54,717 nt of DNA, taken from Chrysochromulina tobinii. Taxonomy: Eukaryota; Haptophyta; Prymnesiales; Chrysochromulinaceae. Location: contig JWZX01002799.1 of the NCBI GenBank assembly GCA_001275005.1, positions 1-54,717 of the forward strand, in the 5' to 3' direction. Numbering within the stretch: the stretch's first letter is position 1; each line of letters starts with the position of its first letter. Positions 1 to 9,561 of this stretch are shown here, piece after piece. The position numbers were made by a program, and so were the translations under genes. Below the pieces are notes generated by a model. The model was not told the DNA's origin. It made no database searches and saw only the letters and a list, made by a program, of their open reading frames with translations.

Positions 1-1498
1 GGTCGTTGCCCCGTTGGGACGTGATCTTCGTGCTGTGGATGTGGACTGCGTCGTGGTCTCTTTCGGTGCGTCCTGTCGTGTGCGGGAAGAAGTCATAGCA
101 CGGTGAGTGATCGAAGGTCTCGTTGTTGCTGTCGGGCGCGTAGATCCTGTCGATGCGCGTGTGCGTTGTTCCGCTGGCGTGACGATGGTGAGAGGTGAAG
201 AAGGGTCGTGTTCCGTCCGTGCCTAGATGTTCTCGTGCGACGTCGACGAGCCCGTTGTCGTCGACGATGTCGTCGAGTGCGTGGTGGCCGTCGTTTTCGT
301 AGGGCGATGTGCAGGTGGAGGGGCGGGACGTGTCAAGAGAGGTGTCCGGGACGCAGTTGGCATCGAGCCCTAGTATGGTTCGGGGGGTGATTAGTGCGGA
401 GAGTTTATTGAAAAAGGTGGTTCGTTTTGGTTTAGCTGCTTGCATCCAGTATTGGTTCCCTATTTTAGCGTATGATGACCAGTATAATTGACCGAGTTGC
501 ATGCCTTGGATTTCGCTTCGTGTGAAGACGGTTTTGCCCGAGGTGATCGCTGAGATTAGGGGGGCGGCCGTGTCGGGGTTGACCTCGCGTCTGTTGTCAG
601 TCTCGTCTTCGGTCCCTCGTACCCAGATGGTGCCTATGTCGTCGTTGTTCGGTTTAGAGGGTGCATATGCGCAGACGATCTTGCGGTGGGCGCCTTCTAC
701 TGTCATGTTGGCTGATACTGCGCCTCCCTCGAGTTCCTTCGGTGCACCACGTGTCTTACGGATGCGCGCGATGGCTTGGGACTGGTCTTCGCCTTTGTTG
801 AGCTCGATTGCGGACCACGGGATGACGATCGCGGTTCCGCCCCAGGCGACTTGTTGGCCAGGTTTCTGAGGGGCGTACGCGATGATAAGGAGGAGCTGCA
901 TAGCACGGGCGACGGTCTGGTGTGTTTGCGCTGCGGACTCGTGGAGGTTGTGCTCTTGAATGAAGACGGCTGTTATAGGTTCCCGTTGATTCTCGGTACT
1001 GATGGTTTTGAGGCAGTCTCGTAGCCTTGTGCCTCCCTGGAGGCCGTTGACGTTTTTGGTGATGTAGCGTGGGCCGGGGTTGGGCTCGATGCCTTCCTCG
1101 GTGAGGTCTCTAATCCATGTAAGTGACGGGTGCTTGATGAGCCCGGAGAGGAGTGTAGTGAGCTCTTTGGCTTGGTTTCGTTTTTGTTTGAGTTTATAAG
1201 CGTATGTCCTGGTGATATGACCTATGACGCGTGGGTATCTATAAGTGTGTCGGGTACCGCGTGCTTTATCTCTTTGCGTATCTGCTCTCTGACATGGGTG
1301 AGGTGGTGGGATGGTGGTGGCGGCTTTGGTTGGGCTCGTGCGGGGCGCGTTGTATGGTGTTGCATCGGCGAGGGCACTTCGGCTGTCCATTGGCTCGGGA
1401 GCGGACTCGTGGCGGAATGGCGCCGGAGCGCTGGGGTCTTGCGTTGAGGCGAGGTGGCTTCCTTGTGCGATTGCGGCATGGTTTGATGTTGACGTCAT
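1..1498 (-). CDS. LINE ORF2: 2A-like motif plus APE-type endonuclease (partial)
   Basis: The frame opens at an ATG at 1498 and has no stop down to base 1, giving at least 499 codons. Residues 1-130 are Pro/Thr/Arg-rich. Residues about 134-143 read EEGIEPNPGP, matching the 2A ribosome-skipping consensus (xExNPG|P), with the junction at 142/143. An endonuclease/exonuclease/phosphatase fold follows: NVNGL (Asn), FIQEHNLH (catalytic Glu), WGGTAIVIP, IVCAYAPS (Tyr), ILGLDANCVPD (Asp/Asn), TRIDRIYAPD and RDHDAVHI (catalytic His). Every active-site position I expect is present. In other LINEs the 2A releases a short N-terminal peptide from the polyprotein. Reverse transcriptase would follow off the left edge. 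The copy looks undegraded over this length, so it may be young. Confidence 0.85.
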   Translation of the reverse strand, partial: MTSTSNHAAIAQGSHLASTQDPSAPAPFRHESAPEPMDSRSALADATPYNAPRTSPTKAATTIPPPHPCQRADTQRDKARGTRHTYRYPRVIGHITRTYAYKLKQKRNQAKELTTLLSGLIKHPSLTWIRDLTEEGIEPNPGPRYITKNVNGLQGGTRLRDCLKTISTENQREPITAVFIQEHNLHESAAQTHQTVARAMQLLLIIAYAPQKPGQQVAWGGTAIVIPWSAIELNKGEDQSQAIARIRKTRGAPKELEGGAVSANMTVEGAHRKIVCAYAPSKPNNDDIGTIWVRGTEDETDNRREVNPDTAAPLISAITSGKTVFTRSEIQGMQLGQLYWSSYAKIGNQYWMQAAKPKRTTFFNKLSALITPRTILGLDANCVPDTSLDTSRPSTCTSPYENDGHHALDDIVDDNGLVDVAREHLGTDGTRPFFTSHHRHASGTTHTRIDRIYAPDSNNETFDHSPCYDFFPHTTGRTERDHDAVHIHSTKITSQRGND

Positions 1499-1692
1499 GC
1501 TGACGTAATCTAAAAGAAGAAATTCCGTAAATGGGTCGTCAGTTTCGTCGTTGGAGGATTATTTTTTGGGGCTGTGGCTTCGGTTGTAGTGGTATGGTAT
1601 GTCTTGCTGTACGACACTCTTCTTACAGCAGATTACCTCGGTACTTGGGTGTGGAGGGCAGTACTGGCCTCTCCTGTGGCGCTCGCTGTGGC

Positions 1693-2475
1693 TCACGGCT
1701 TCTTGAGCTTCTTCTGTGCCGCCTCGATGAAGTTGGTGGTCGCGCGCTTCTTCGCTGCCGCGTTCATCTTCGGGCCTTCTGTCGCTCTCTTCTCTCTCGT
1801 CTGGGCACATGGCGCGCAGTGAGTGTATCTTGCAGCCCCGAACGAGGCCGTCTGTTCTTCCGTCGGCCAGCGAACCCAGATGTAGCAGTCGGAGCAGAGG
1901 CACGCGAGGCCCATGAAAGCCCGCGAGAACTTGATGACGAATGGGACCTTCTCGATGGTCAGGTGCTTGATCTTCGTGAACTCGTTGAGCGTGCGAGTTC
2001 TGTTCATTATCACGTGGGACAGGTCGAGCAAGTCGAAGCCAATGTGGTAGGAGGCCAGGGCCGTCTGAACCTCGGTGTCCTTCGAGAGGCGGGGCTTGAT
2101 GTATATGGCCTCGATTCCGAGGTGGGCGAGGGCGAGGGTGACGGCCTTGAGCATCACCTTGGCCGGCGGTGACTCCGCCGAGTTGTGGTCGCGCTCCAGG
2201 AAGAGGAAGTGCTCCGTGTTCGCGTGCGCCGTCGTCCCGGTGTCGTCCGTGTTGAGGTTGTACACCACTTTGGTGTCGTTGAGGGTGGGGTACTCGCCGT
2301 TCGGGGTCTCCATGAGGATGCGGACGATCTCGTGGGGGAGGATGAGCTGGAGGTGCTGGTGGTACTCCGAGATGGTCACCTCCGTCAGCTTTGAGAAGTC
2401 TTCGGGGTTGCCTTTGACCTTGAGGGTGTGGTGTAGTTTTTTCCCAAAAGTGGTGTAGTTTTTTCCCATACGCAT
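1693..2475 (-). CDS. Possible LINE ORF1 (260 aa), family not recognised
   Basis: This 260-residue frame ends 195 bp upstream of the endonuclease ORF on the same strand, which is the usual position for ORF1. Composition is protein-like, with a lysine-rich C terminus (KKRATTNF...QKKLKKP). A Cys/His cluster near residues 190-225 (CLCSDC ... HCAPC) could bind zinc or nucleic acid. The first 20 residues contain a near-perfect tandem duplication (GKNYTTF/GKKLHHT, from a repeated GGGAAAAAACTACACCAC). No known domain is recognised, and assignment to the element rests on position. An overlapping frame (1559-2536) is also open but is low in complexity. Confidence 0.45.
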   Translation of the reverse strand: MRMGKNYTTFGKKLHHTLKVKGNPEDFSKLTEVTISEYHQHLQLILPHEIVRILMETPNGEYPTLNDTKVVYNLNTDDTGTTAHANTEHFLFLERDHNSAESPPAKVMLKAVTLALAHLGIEAIYIKPRLSKDTEVQTALASYHIGFDLLDLSHVIMNRTRTLNEFTKIKHLTIEKVPFVIKFSRAFMGLACLCSDCYIWVRWPTEEQTASFGAARYTHCAPCAQTREKRATEGPKMNAAAKKRATTNFIEAAQKKLKKP

Positions 2476-3140
2476 TCATGTGCATTCGTATGCATGCGTC
2501 TGCATTCATATGCATTTCATTGTTTTTTCTATGCATTCAGACGTGCTGCATTCTACAAATCGGTTGCATTCGAACGCATTTTACAACCACTTTGAGCTGC
2601 TGCATTCTTCCGATGCGAGACGGTTGCATTCTGATGCATTTTCATACCTGCTGCATTCTGGACAAGTTGCATTTTGATGAATTTTGATGCATCCAAAAGG
2701 TCCGCTTCATGTTGATGCATTCGCCACGTGACGCATACATGGCGTGACGCATTTTAATGCATTCTGATGCAGTTGTAATAGCTGCATCTTACTGCATTCA
2801 GAATCCGGTGCATTCATATGTATTATTGTGCATTCGCAGTGCGTTGCATTCTACACGAGTTGCATTCAAATGCATTTGTATGCCTCCCCACATAAGCTGC
2901 ATTCTGTCGACACGTTGCATTCTGACGCACTCGCATTCTTACGCATTCACGCGCATTCAAATGCATTCATTCATGTTAATACACACAACACGTAAGCAAC
3001 AGAGCCGTGAAGGGCATGCATTCACACACGCATTCGTTTGCATTCACACGTGTATGCATTCGTGTGCATTCAGATGTATTTTTCGCATTCGTATGCATAT
3101 GTATGCATTCGTATGCATTCTTGTGCATTCTGACGCATAT
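2470..3140. repeat. Irregular TGCATTC array
   Basis: About 30 copies of (T/C)GCATTC occur in 670 bp, separated by 2-20 bases, mixed with related GCATGC and TGCATTTT words. The spacing is irregular, so this is not a simple microsatellite. It is AT-richer than the rest of the window and begins right at the upstream end of the retrotransposon ORFs. Open frames across it are artefacts of the repeat (His/Ser/Cys/Ile-rich). Function unknown. Confidence 0.8.
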
Positions 3141-3945
3141 GACGCGAGTATTTTTCCTTGGAAGTGTGGTAAGATAGATATAAGATTACAGTCGGCCGTC
3201 TGCACCATTCACGCCTCATAGCTTGGCACTCAGACAACTATCTTTGCCCAAGACCCGTGGCTCTCACTGAGCCAACGACAGACGTCGCAACTCGCGACCC
3301 GCCTTCTCCCCGGGGTAACTCATTCCCAACGAGCGAACCTTCCGGGGACTTTTCTGGCACGCATGCCTGAACGCATGCCGGATCTCTCGGACGTTCAGCT
3401 CAGTTCAGTTCAGTTCCGGACGCACGCATGGGTCCCCCCTTCTGTCTCAAATGACGTTTCGCTCGCCTCTGTACATAGTCTGCGCGTCATTCTCCCCTGG
3501 TCACCCACAGAAACTCTCCCCCGAGTTTCTGCAGTGCCCACGGCCCTTGCTCGCGCTGTCCCAAGCGCGCGTTGCTGGCCTGCAGCCTTCCTTGCAGCCT
3601 CGCTCTAATCGAAGCCCTCCCTGCGACCGTGGCCCGTAGCCGCGTCAACGGTCCTACCAACGTTGCTCACTTGGGGCGCATGGCGCTTGGCGGCGGTCAG
3701 AGTGGATGACGAAGCACGTACCAATCTCAAAACACTCTCCAACACCACAGACTATTCCCTAACCCACACAGGAATATCTTGGGATATCTCCGCCGGCCAT
3801 TTGCATGAGTGCACACACACACACACAGGATCACAGGTTGTACAAGACCGACCCACATAGGGGATAGTACAGCTTCCCACATCGACTTCCCACAACAGAC
3901 CCGAGACTAGTGAGACACCAATGGGTTTTCTCACTTTCTCTGAAT
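3141..3945. other. Intergenic, no gene recognised
   Basis: No frame here has protein-like composition, and no tRNA, 5S or snRNA pattern was seen. There is a short (ACAC)n tract near 3810-3830 and a TTCAG repeat near 3397-3420. It lies downstream of the transferase gene that ends at 3946. Confidence 0.5.
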
Positions 3946-5193
3946 TCATAGCGCCAAGTGCGTGCGAAACCACTGACGCACGCTAGGGTCGCGGAATGCG
4001 TCGTCCGGATCTTGCATGGTCTCGACAAATGAATGCCACGTAAAAGAGAGGGCGCCGATAGCCTTTGGTGGGTGTCCTTTCTCTCCGCACATTAGCTTGC
4101 CCGTCACAGCATCAACCTGAAGGAGCTTGTAGTGCGTGGCGACACCATTCCTGTAAGAAAACGTGCGGTTAATGTACGGCGCCATGGAATTGTGCATCCA
4201 GTCGAACCTCCAACAAATGGGGAGTGAATCGCGCAGGTTGTTAAAGTACGCAGTCCTGTTTCCGACAAACTGGCGGGACCAGCGTAAAACGGTCGACCAC
4301 ATGGTCTGTACATCGTACTTTGGAAGAGCACCCTTCCGTGCCATCTTGTGGACAAACTCATACATTCGTGCAGCGGTGCCATTGTCCACCATCCACAAGT
4401 CTCCATAGCATTGCTCTTCTAGAGGACCTTGACTGATCAACGATTGATAGTACCTGCCGCTCACTTCATTTCTATTCGTGGCATATCCGCCGCAGACAGC
4501 AAAGGTGCCGAATTCATGAAAGGGAATCGAGAGATCATGCATAATCAGGGTATCCAGATCGATCCAGATTGCTTTTTCGCCACGGTTTAGGAAGTGCTGC
4601 GCCACGTCAAGCCTTGCCCAGCATAGAGCGATCCATGAGGTATATGGGTCACCCAATGGATTACGCTTCAGCTCCGGAAGCGTTCGAGGGAAAAGGGAAG
4701 GGTGTACTCGCCTCATGTCCGTGCCGAGCGCAGCATAGGTCTTGCTGTCGGAAAATACATGCAACTCAAAGCATGTTTGACTCAGGGCGAGGCTCTTGGT
4801 GTTGATCACAAGAGCTTGCATCACGTCCTTCTGCACGAGTCGCTTCTGACCTGGAGCGCTGAACGAGCCAGAAGCCATCAAGGCAGGCCCGCTGGTGCGG
4901 GGCATTGTCCTCCACGTGGGATCGCGTCCATCGAGCTCGACAACAAACGTGAAAAAGCGCACGCAGTTTGTGGTTTGTATTTTGCCCCGGTCTAGTTCGG
5001 CCGGGGATATCTCGGCCAGGGACAGCGAGATGAGAAGCCACGCGGACAGAGGTCCATGATACCTGCTTGATACAGCCATTGCGCTGAGCAGAGACGACCG
5101 CTGTGGCGCGCACGTTGAGCCCGGCCAGAAGCCGCGTACAACAGCTTTCTCTAATTTTTTTCTAAGTTTTTCACGTTTCTCCGGTTTATGCAT
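3946..5193 (-). CDS. Type II membrane glycosyltransferase (DxD, GT-A-like)
   Basis: A single-exon frame of 415 aa; Met39 (base 5079) may be the real start because it sits just before the hydrophobic stretch SAWLLISLSLA, a signal anchor. The catalytic region has ELHVFSDSK and then GEKAIWIDLDTLIMHDL, a nucleotide-sugar/metal-binding DxD in the position used by GT-A enzymes. ALCWARLDVAQHFLNRG precedes the DxD. NRT and NGT sequons suggest lumenal exposure. It probably transfers a sugar to a glycan or protein in the Golgi; donor and acceptor cannot be read from sequence. The exact CAZy family is uncertain (GT8/GT32-like). It is the first of three transferase genes in a row and is less GC-rich than genes beyond 10 kb. 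Confidence 0.7.
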   Translation of the reverse strand: MHKPEKREKLRKKLEKAVVRGFWPGSTCAPQRSSLLSAMAVSSRYHGPLSAWLLISLSLAEISPAELDRGKIQTTNCVRFFTFVVELDGRDPTWRTMPRTSGPALMASGSFSAPGQKRLVQKDVMQALVINTKSLALSQTCFELHVFSDSKTYAALGTDMRRVHPSLFPRTLPELKRNPLGDPYTSWIALCWARLDVAQHFLNRGEKAIWIDLDTLIMHDLSIPFHEFGTFAVCGGYATNRNEVSGRYYQSLISQGPLEEQCYGDLWMVDNGTAARMYEFVHKMARKGALPKYDVQTMWSTVLRWSRQFVGNRTAYFNNLRDSLPICWRFDWMHNSMAPYINRTFSYRNGVATHYKLLQVDAVTGKLMCGEKGHPPKAIGALSFTWHSFVETMQDPDDAFRDPSVRQWFRTHLAL

Positions 5194-5808
5194 GCAGTGG
5201 TCTTAGTTGCGTGAACAAGAACGCTTGTGTTCTTCACTTTCCGCGCCCAGAGCACCGTGTCTGCGGCGTAATGGCTTCCCCCCCCACGAATGCTACTCTC
5301 GTCCTCCGTTCTTTTGGCGCTTCAAGTACATGTTAATTGTTAATAGTAGCTCGTGTTCGCAACTTTTGATGCAACTTTCCACTAATTTCCCGATCCCAGG
5401 CGCCTTGGACTAAGGGCCGAGCTCTGAGTCCCCTGTTCTAGACAGTACGGGTCCGAGAGGGTGGGGCATGACAAACGTGGCGAGCGCTCGCGCTCGACAC
5501 ACAACAACAACCACGCGGGACACGGCGACGCGACGAGCCCGTCGTTTCGAGAACGTTTCGTCTTCGAGGACGTTTCGTCGAACCTTCGAGGCTGTTCATT
5601 CATGCATGCATGCAATGGTATGCGAGTATTGCCCGCCCGCCGGTGGCGCGGCGCACCTTGCTTGTCGAGCTGGTGTGCGTCTACCGCCGTGCAACTCCGC
5701 TTGCCCTGGAAGACAACTAATTAGCGCTTACTCGCTAGAAACCACCGGCGACACGAACATGGAGTTGAAGCCTCACGAACTTGGTGCTGACCCGACATCG
5801 CATTGCGC
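5194..5808. other. Intergenic between two minus-strand transferase genes
   Basis: I see no supported gene. There is a run of related words (CGTTTCG/CGTCTTCGAGGACG) around 5545-5595. The open frames are Arg/Thr-rich and look random. The promoter of the 3946-5193 gene should lie here. Confidence 0.5.
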
Positions 5809-8018
5809 TTACTTCTCATGGTTTGTCGGCAGATTCAGGAGTGCGGCGAGATCAGCAGCCCTTGGTGCAGTCAAAGAGGTGCCATTGCTCAGATAATGCA
5901 GAAATCTGCCATTTTTCATCAGTTTGTCCACAACTTGTGGTACATCAGGGTACGAGGGCAGCTGCGCCGTGCCCCACCTGGTTATGCTGAAAAAAGATTG
6001 AGCATTGGGACCTGGGTTTTTGTCTCGCCCTAGATGGTCATGGCACCTTGCCATTCGCCACCTGACATGTTCTTCATCAAGTAGGTTGTTGGATGCAATG
6101 GTCTCACTGTTGCTTCGCAGCTTGAAGATGTGACCTTCAATGCCCCCACTCAAGCTTGACATGTGCCAAGAAGCGTTTGCAAACCGTTGCCATGCAAGGC
6201 GCGGCTTGCCACAGCTGCTGCGATAGCCGCTTGCCACACAGTAAGGCCGCTGACTCAGGCGAACAGCGTTCGAGCCTATCTCTCGAGCCTATCTCATCCG
6301 CGTCTGAAATGAAGATGACATCGTCATCATGGCCACCAAGCTCGTCAAACGCCTGAAGGAGTGCATTACGAGCGAAGCTCTCGCGGCACCATGCAGTCTT
6401 GGCACGACCCATGCAGGATGATTCCAATCCTGTGGGCTCAATCGGATAAAAGATGACGTTTGGATGCATACTAAGCAGGCGTGCTGGAAAAGGTGGACGA
6501 CTTCTGACGGGTTCGCCGGTTGCAAAGTTAAACGTTGGCTGCGCAAAGATGATTTTGTCAACGCAGTCTCCGATTTCCTTGGCGCGTATCGCTGCCAAAT
6601 CGTACTCGTGGTTCATCAAGACCAAGTCGAATATTCTGTGATGTGTGCGTGGGCTGGGGGGGCTGGGGGCTGGGGAGGATGTTGCTTTGCTGATCGCCGC
6701 TGACATCCACTGCGAAGGCGCCCGAGGTGCGCTGGGAGTCCAGCATGTCCACTCTTCGTTCGTCGGCACGGTCGCACTGGACCAGCAGGGTCGCCTTTGA
6801 AGGCCGGGCGCCACCACAGTGCCATCCAAGTGAGTAAGAGATGGCCAGAAGAGGACTGCCGTTGCAGCACGTACTTGCATTCATGAATGATGCAAACATG
6901 ACGCCCGGCCGTGGAGTCGCCGCAGGACATCTCTCGAGTGCCTTCTCCTCATCAAAGACCATGGCTGCGCTCGGAAGCTTGACGAGGGCAATTTCCGCTC
7001 TTGCGCTGGAGAGGTCCCGAGAACAGTAGCCTTGCAATGCACCAGCATCAGGTGCGGTAGGTGGTGCACAGTTGCCGGTATCCTTGCTCCTGACCCCTGT
7101 CGTTTGCGAGCAACGGTGATAAAAGAGTGGATCACGACGGAATGGGGGCGTAGATTTCTTTAGCTTTGGTATGTCTTCGGCACGCCACGTATGAGAAGTG
7201 GGGAGCACGCGCACACGAGCTCCATATGCACGATTGTGAAGATGGACGCCATCAGCCATAGCGCCCTGCTCCCAGGACCAGCGGCTCTTATCAGGCCAAT
7301 TCGCATCCCACCAGTTCCGCAGGATCCCGCAGCTGTCTGACTTGCTGCGAGCGAAAAAGATGCCCGTGCATAGACCGGCATTGACGTGAGGGGCGTTCGA
7401 CGTGAAGAGGAGCGACCAATCATCATCAATTAGAGCCTCGTCGCCGAGCAATCGGCCGTGCTCAAGATACTCATCGAGGCTCATCGAGTAATTGACAATT
7501 TGGACGTCGGAATCAAGGAAGACGACTCTGTTGCATCTACGTCCGTTGATGCCATTTTGAATCACATGCGCTACCGCGGGTATTTTGCACCAGTAAGGCG
7601 ACAGGTAGCCGCGTACGGAATGGGAGCATCCCTTCCCATGGTGTCCACCTGTATGCTCAACGTACGCAAAGCCGTAGCCGTGGCAACGTGCGTACCGTTC
7701 ATTGCGATCAGCAGCTGCTTGCCAGTAGCTCGAGGTGCCTTTTCTGTCGTCGGCGCGCGGCCGGTCTTCCGACTCGACGATGCACCATGGTAGCTCAGAA
7801 GGCACACGCTTTGCCGTCCCTATTGGAACAAAAGGGAAACCAAGCGCCGTAGCGTTCGACGGGTTGAATGAGAGAGCAATTGGCGCGGACGCGTTGATCG
7901 AGGCCATTGTCGGGAAGCGCGGCGGCCCTCCATTCGCAGGCTGGAGAAGCAACACGAAATATAATGAACGCATTTTTCTGTCGGTTTCTTGAGACTCGTC
8001 CACGACATGTGCATGCAT
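5809..8018 (-). CDS. Two-domain glycosyltransferase: GT34-like + GT17-like, with a frameshift
   Basis: Exon 1 is 6778-8018. A GT-AG intron at 6636-6777 joins it in frame (LLVQ|IFDLVLMNHEYDL) to exon 2. Domain 1 resembles galactosyl/mannosyl transferases of family GT34: YARCHGYGFAYVEH, a WCKIPAVAHV stretch and the DxD in CNRVVFLDSDVQIVNYSM. Domain 2 resembles family 17 (GnT-III type): IFDLVLMNHEYDLAAIRAKE, VDKIIFAQPTFNF and DDDVIFISDADEIG. Just after the DADEIG motif a perfect 13-bp tandem duplication (6270-6282 and 6283-6295, plus strand) shifts the frame. With one copy the frame runs on into the expected tail (SWHMSSLSGGIEG ... HLGRD) and stops at 5809. It is therefore a very recent pseudogene, a polymorphic allele or a sequence error. 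An alternative start at Met16 (MRSLYFVLLL) would give a signal anchor. Confidence 0.7.
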
Positions 8019-8235
8019 TGTACAAGAACAACAATCAACGTCAGATGTGCGGGGGATAGCGCCAGGAACAGACTGTTACCATCACACATGACAAAAGGAA
8101 AAAGCGAGTCCCAACAGTGTCCCAACTTGTGCAATGACTCGTTGCCGATTTCGTCTAATAATATGGATGTTCGTGAAAGCGCCCGCGATCAATTGTCTCG
8201 TTTCAGGGAGTTCGCCCCTCACGTGACCGAAATAT
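8019..8235. promoter_or_regulatory. Divergent promoter region between two transferase genes
   Basis: This 217-bp gap separates head-to-head glycosyltransferase genes, so it should hold both promoters. I see no recognisable core element. The arrangement suggests shared control. Confidence 0.4.
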
Positions 8236-9561
8236 ATGATACTGCAAATGCTACTGCTCGCAGTGGAATGGCCGTGGGCAGCCGTCCCATCAGCACCACG
8301 CGTGCCGAAAGGCGGATGTGCGAAGAACCCCCAAACCTTGGTGCCGTCTTTTGTGCCTGCTTCATATCGAGAGGCAGAACAGTGTTGGTTAGCAGCAGCA
8401 GAAGAAGCTGCAGCCGCCACCCCGCTCCGTTCACTGCAGGCAAAGGCTGCTCTAAGGATGGCGGGCGCCGCACGCAGCTGTTCCTTCGGCCAAAACAATG
8501 AATCTCTTCTGTACGACTGGAACAGTCTCTTCGACAAGACGTACGTCATAAATCTGCAGCGCCGCGAGGACCGAAAGCGGCACATGCACCACACACTCAA
8601 TGCGAGCCATGCCACTTACACAGAAGTGATCTTCCACCCAGCAATCGACAAATCTGCATTCAATGCGAGCCTTCCGTCGAGGTGGGTATACCCGGCTCGT
8701 CCCAGCAGCTTTCACCGCAGCCATAAAAAGCGGATTGCCACAAAGGTGCTTGTGGAGGTGAGAGACTGGCGCACCGATGAAAATCTATGGCCGCCCGATT
8801 GGACAGAAATGAATGAGTTCTATCGTCGACTCAAATGGGGAAAGGGCCCTACTGATGCCGAATGTCGTTTTGCAGACTATCTCTTTCCCTCTGCAAACTC
8901 GACTGCAAGCTGCAATCTGCTCGTGTTTCACAAGTGGGAAGGAATTGCTGCTTGCTACAGCTCCCATGCTCAGGTGCTGATTGCCGCGCAAGCTGCTGAC
9001 CATGATGTATTCCTCGTTCTTGAGGATGATATCATCCTCGCAGACCACTTCCACGAGCGCCTGTTTGCCGCGCTGGCTTCCTTACCACCAGACTGGGAGT
9101 TTCTCAGCATTGGTTGGTCTAAAAACCATCCCCCTTGCGTTGAAGAGCCTCTGAAAGCGTGCGGCGGTTTCAAGCCGATCTGCCGTGGCCGGGGGAATAT
9201 GCAGAACTTGGCAGGTTACATGGTTCACCGTCGCGCACTCACATGGCTCATACCATTGATGAGTGGGCCACTGCGAGAAGAAGGGGATTCTCAGCAGGGT
9301 GGGCTGTCGAAGATGCAGCCAGCCGACCTCTCAGTCCAGGGCTATTTGCGGGCTCATCCCAAGATCAAAGCCTATGCAACGACGCCTACGCCTCTCGTTA
9401 CTCAGATAGACGGGGGAGAGGTCCGCAAAACAGGCTCAGGGAGAAGCGACATAGGCTCAGCGAGGCAACTTGGCCTCAAGTGTATTATGCCCACTGCATC
9501 TGATGTGCGCAAGCAGTGCGCAAATCGGGGTGGAGCATTAAGCGGAGCATCGAGAGAATAA
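8236..9561 (+). CDS. GT25-family glycosyltransferase (441 aa)
   Basis: An intronless frame with a hydrophobic N terminus (MILQMLLLAVEWPWA), likely a signal peptide or anchor. The family 25 pattern is clear: FDKTYVINLQRREDRKRHM (start of fold), EGIAACYSSHAQVL, DVFLVLEDDI (acidic metal-binding site) and DWEFLSIGW, then GYMVHRRALTWLI. GT25 includes procollagen galactosyltransferases and LPS-type transferases, so a Golgi/ER galactosyl- or glucosyltransferase is likely. It shares a short divergent intergenic region with the GT34/GT17-like gene. The TAA at 9559 is followed in the same frame by a chromodomain remnant, probably by chance. Confidence 0.8.
   Translation: MILQMLLLAVEWPWAAVPSAPRVPKGGCAKNPQTLVPSFVPASYREAEQCWLAAAEEAAAATPLRSLQAKAALRMAGAARSCSFGQNNESLLYDWNSLFDKTYVINLQRREDRKRHMHHTLNASHATYTEVIFHPAIDKSAFNASLPSRWVYPARPSSFHRSHKKRIATKVLVEVRDWRTDENLWPPDWTEMNEFYRRLKWGKGPTDAECRFADYLFPSANSTASCNLLVFHKWEGIAACYSSHAQVLIAAQAADHDVFLVLEDDIILADHFHERLFAALASLPPDWEFLSIGWSKNHPPCVEEPLKACGGFKPICRGRGNMQNLAGYMVHRRALTWLIPLMSGPLREEGDSQQGGLSKMQPADLSVQGYLRAHPKIKAYATTPTPLVTQIDGGEVRKTGSGRSDIGSARQLGLKCIMPTASDVRKQCANRGGALSGASRE

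Larger units (their letters stand above)
1..2475 (-). mobile_element. Non-LTR (LINE-type) retrotransposon, 5' part, truncated by window edge
   Basis: Two consecutive minus-strand reading frames lie here. The downstream one contains a full set of apurinic-endonuclease motifs typical of LINE ORF2 proteins and stays open to base 1, so the reverse transcriptase should lie outside the window. The upstream 260-residue frame could be ORF1. The upstream end abuts a TGCATTC-type array at 2470-3140, which could be 5' leader, a preferred target, or simply a neighbour. The element is less GC-rich than the genes to its right. Its class is well supported; the exact ends are inferred. Confidence 0.75.

Noticed and set aside
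1559-2536. 325-residue minus-strand frame overlapping the ORF1 candidate
   Set aside because: Low-complexity His/Arg/Pro composition and read-through into the TGCATTC array; the alternative 260-residue frame looks far more protein-like.
2757-3221. 154-residue plus-strand frame
   Set aside because: Entirely a translation of the TGCATTC repeat.
3141-3945. Possible small RNA gene
   Set aside because: No cloverleaf, Sm site or box A/B pattern could be found by eye; nothing supports it.
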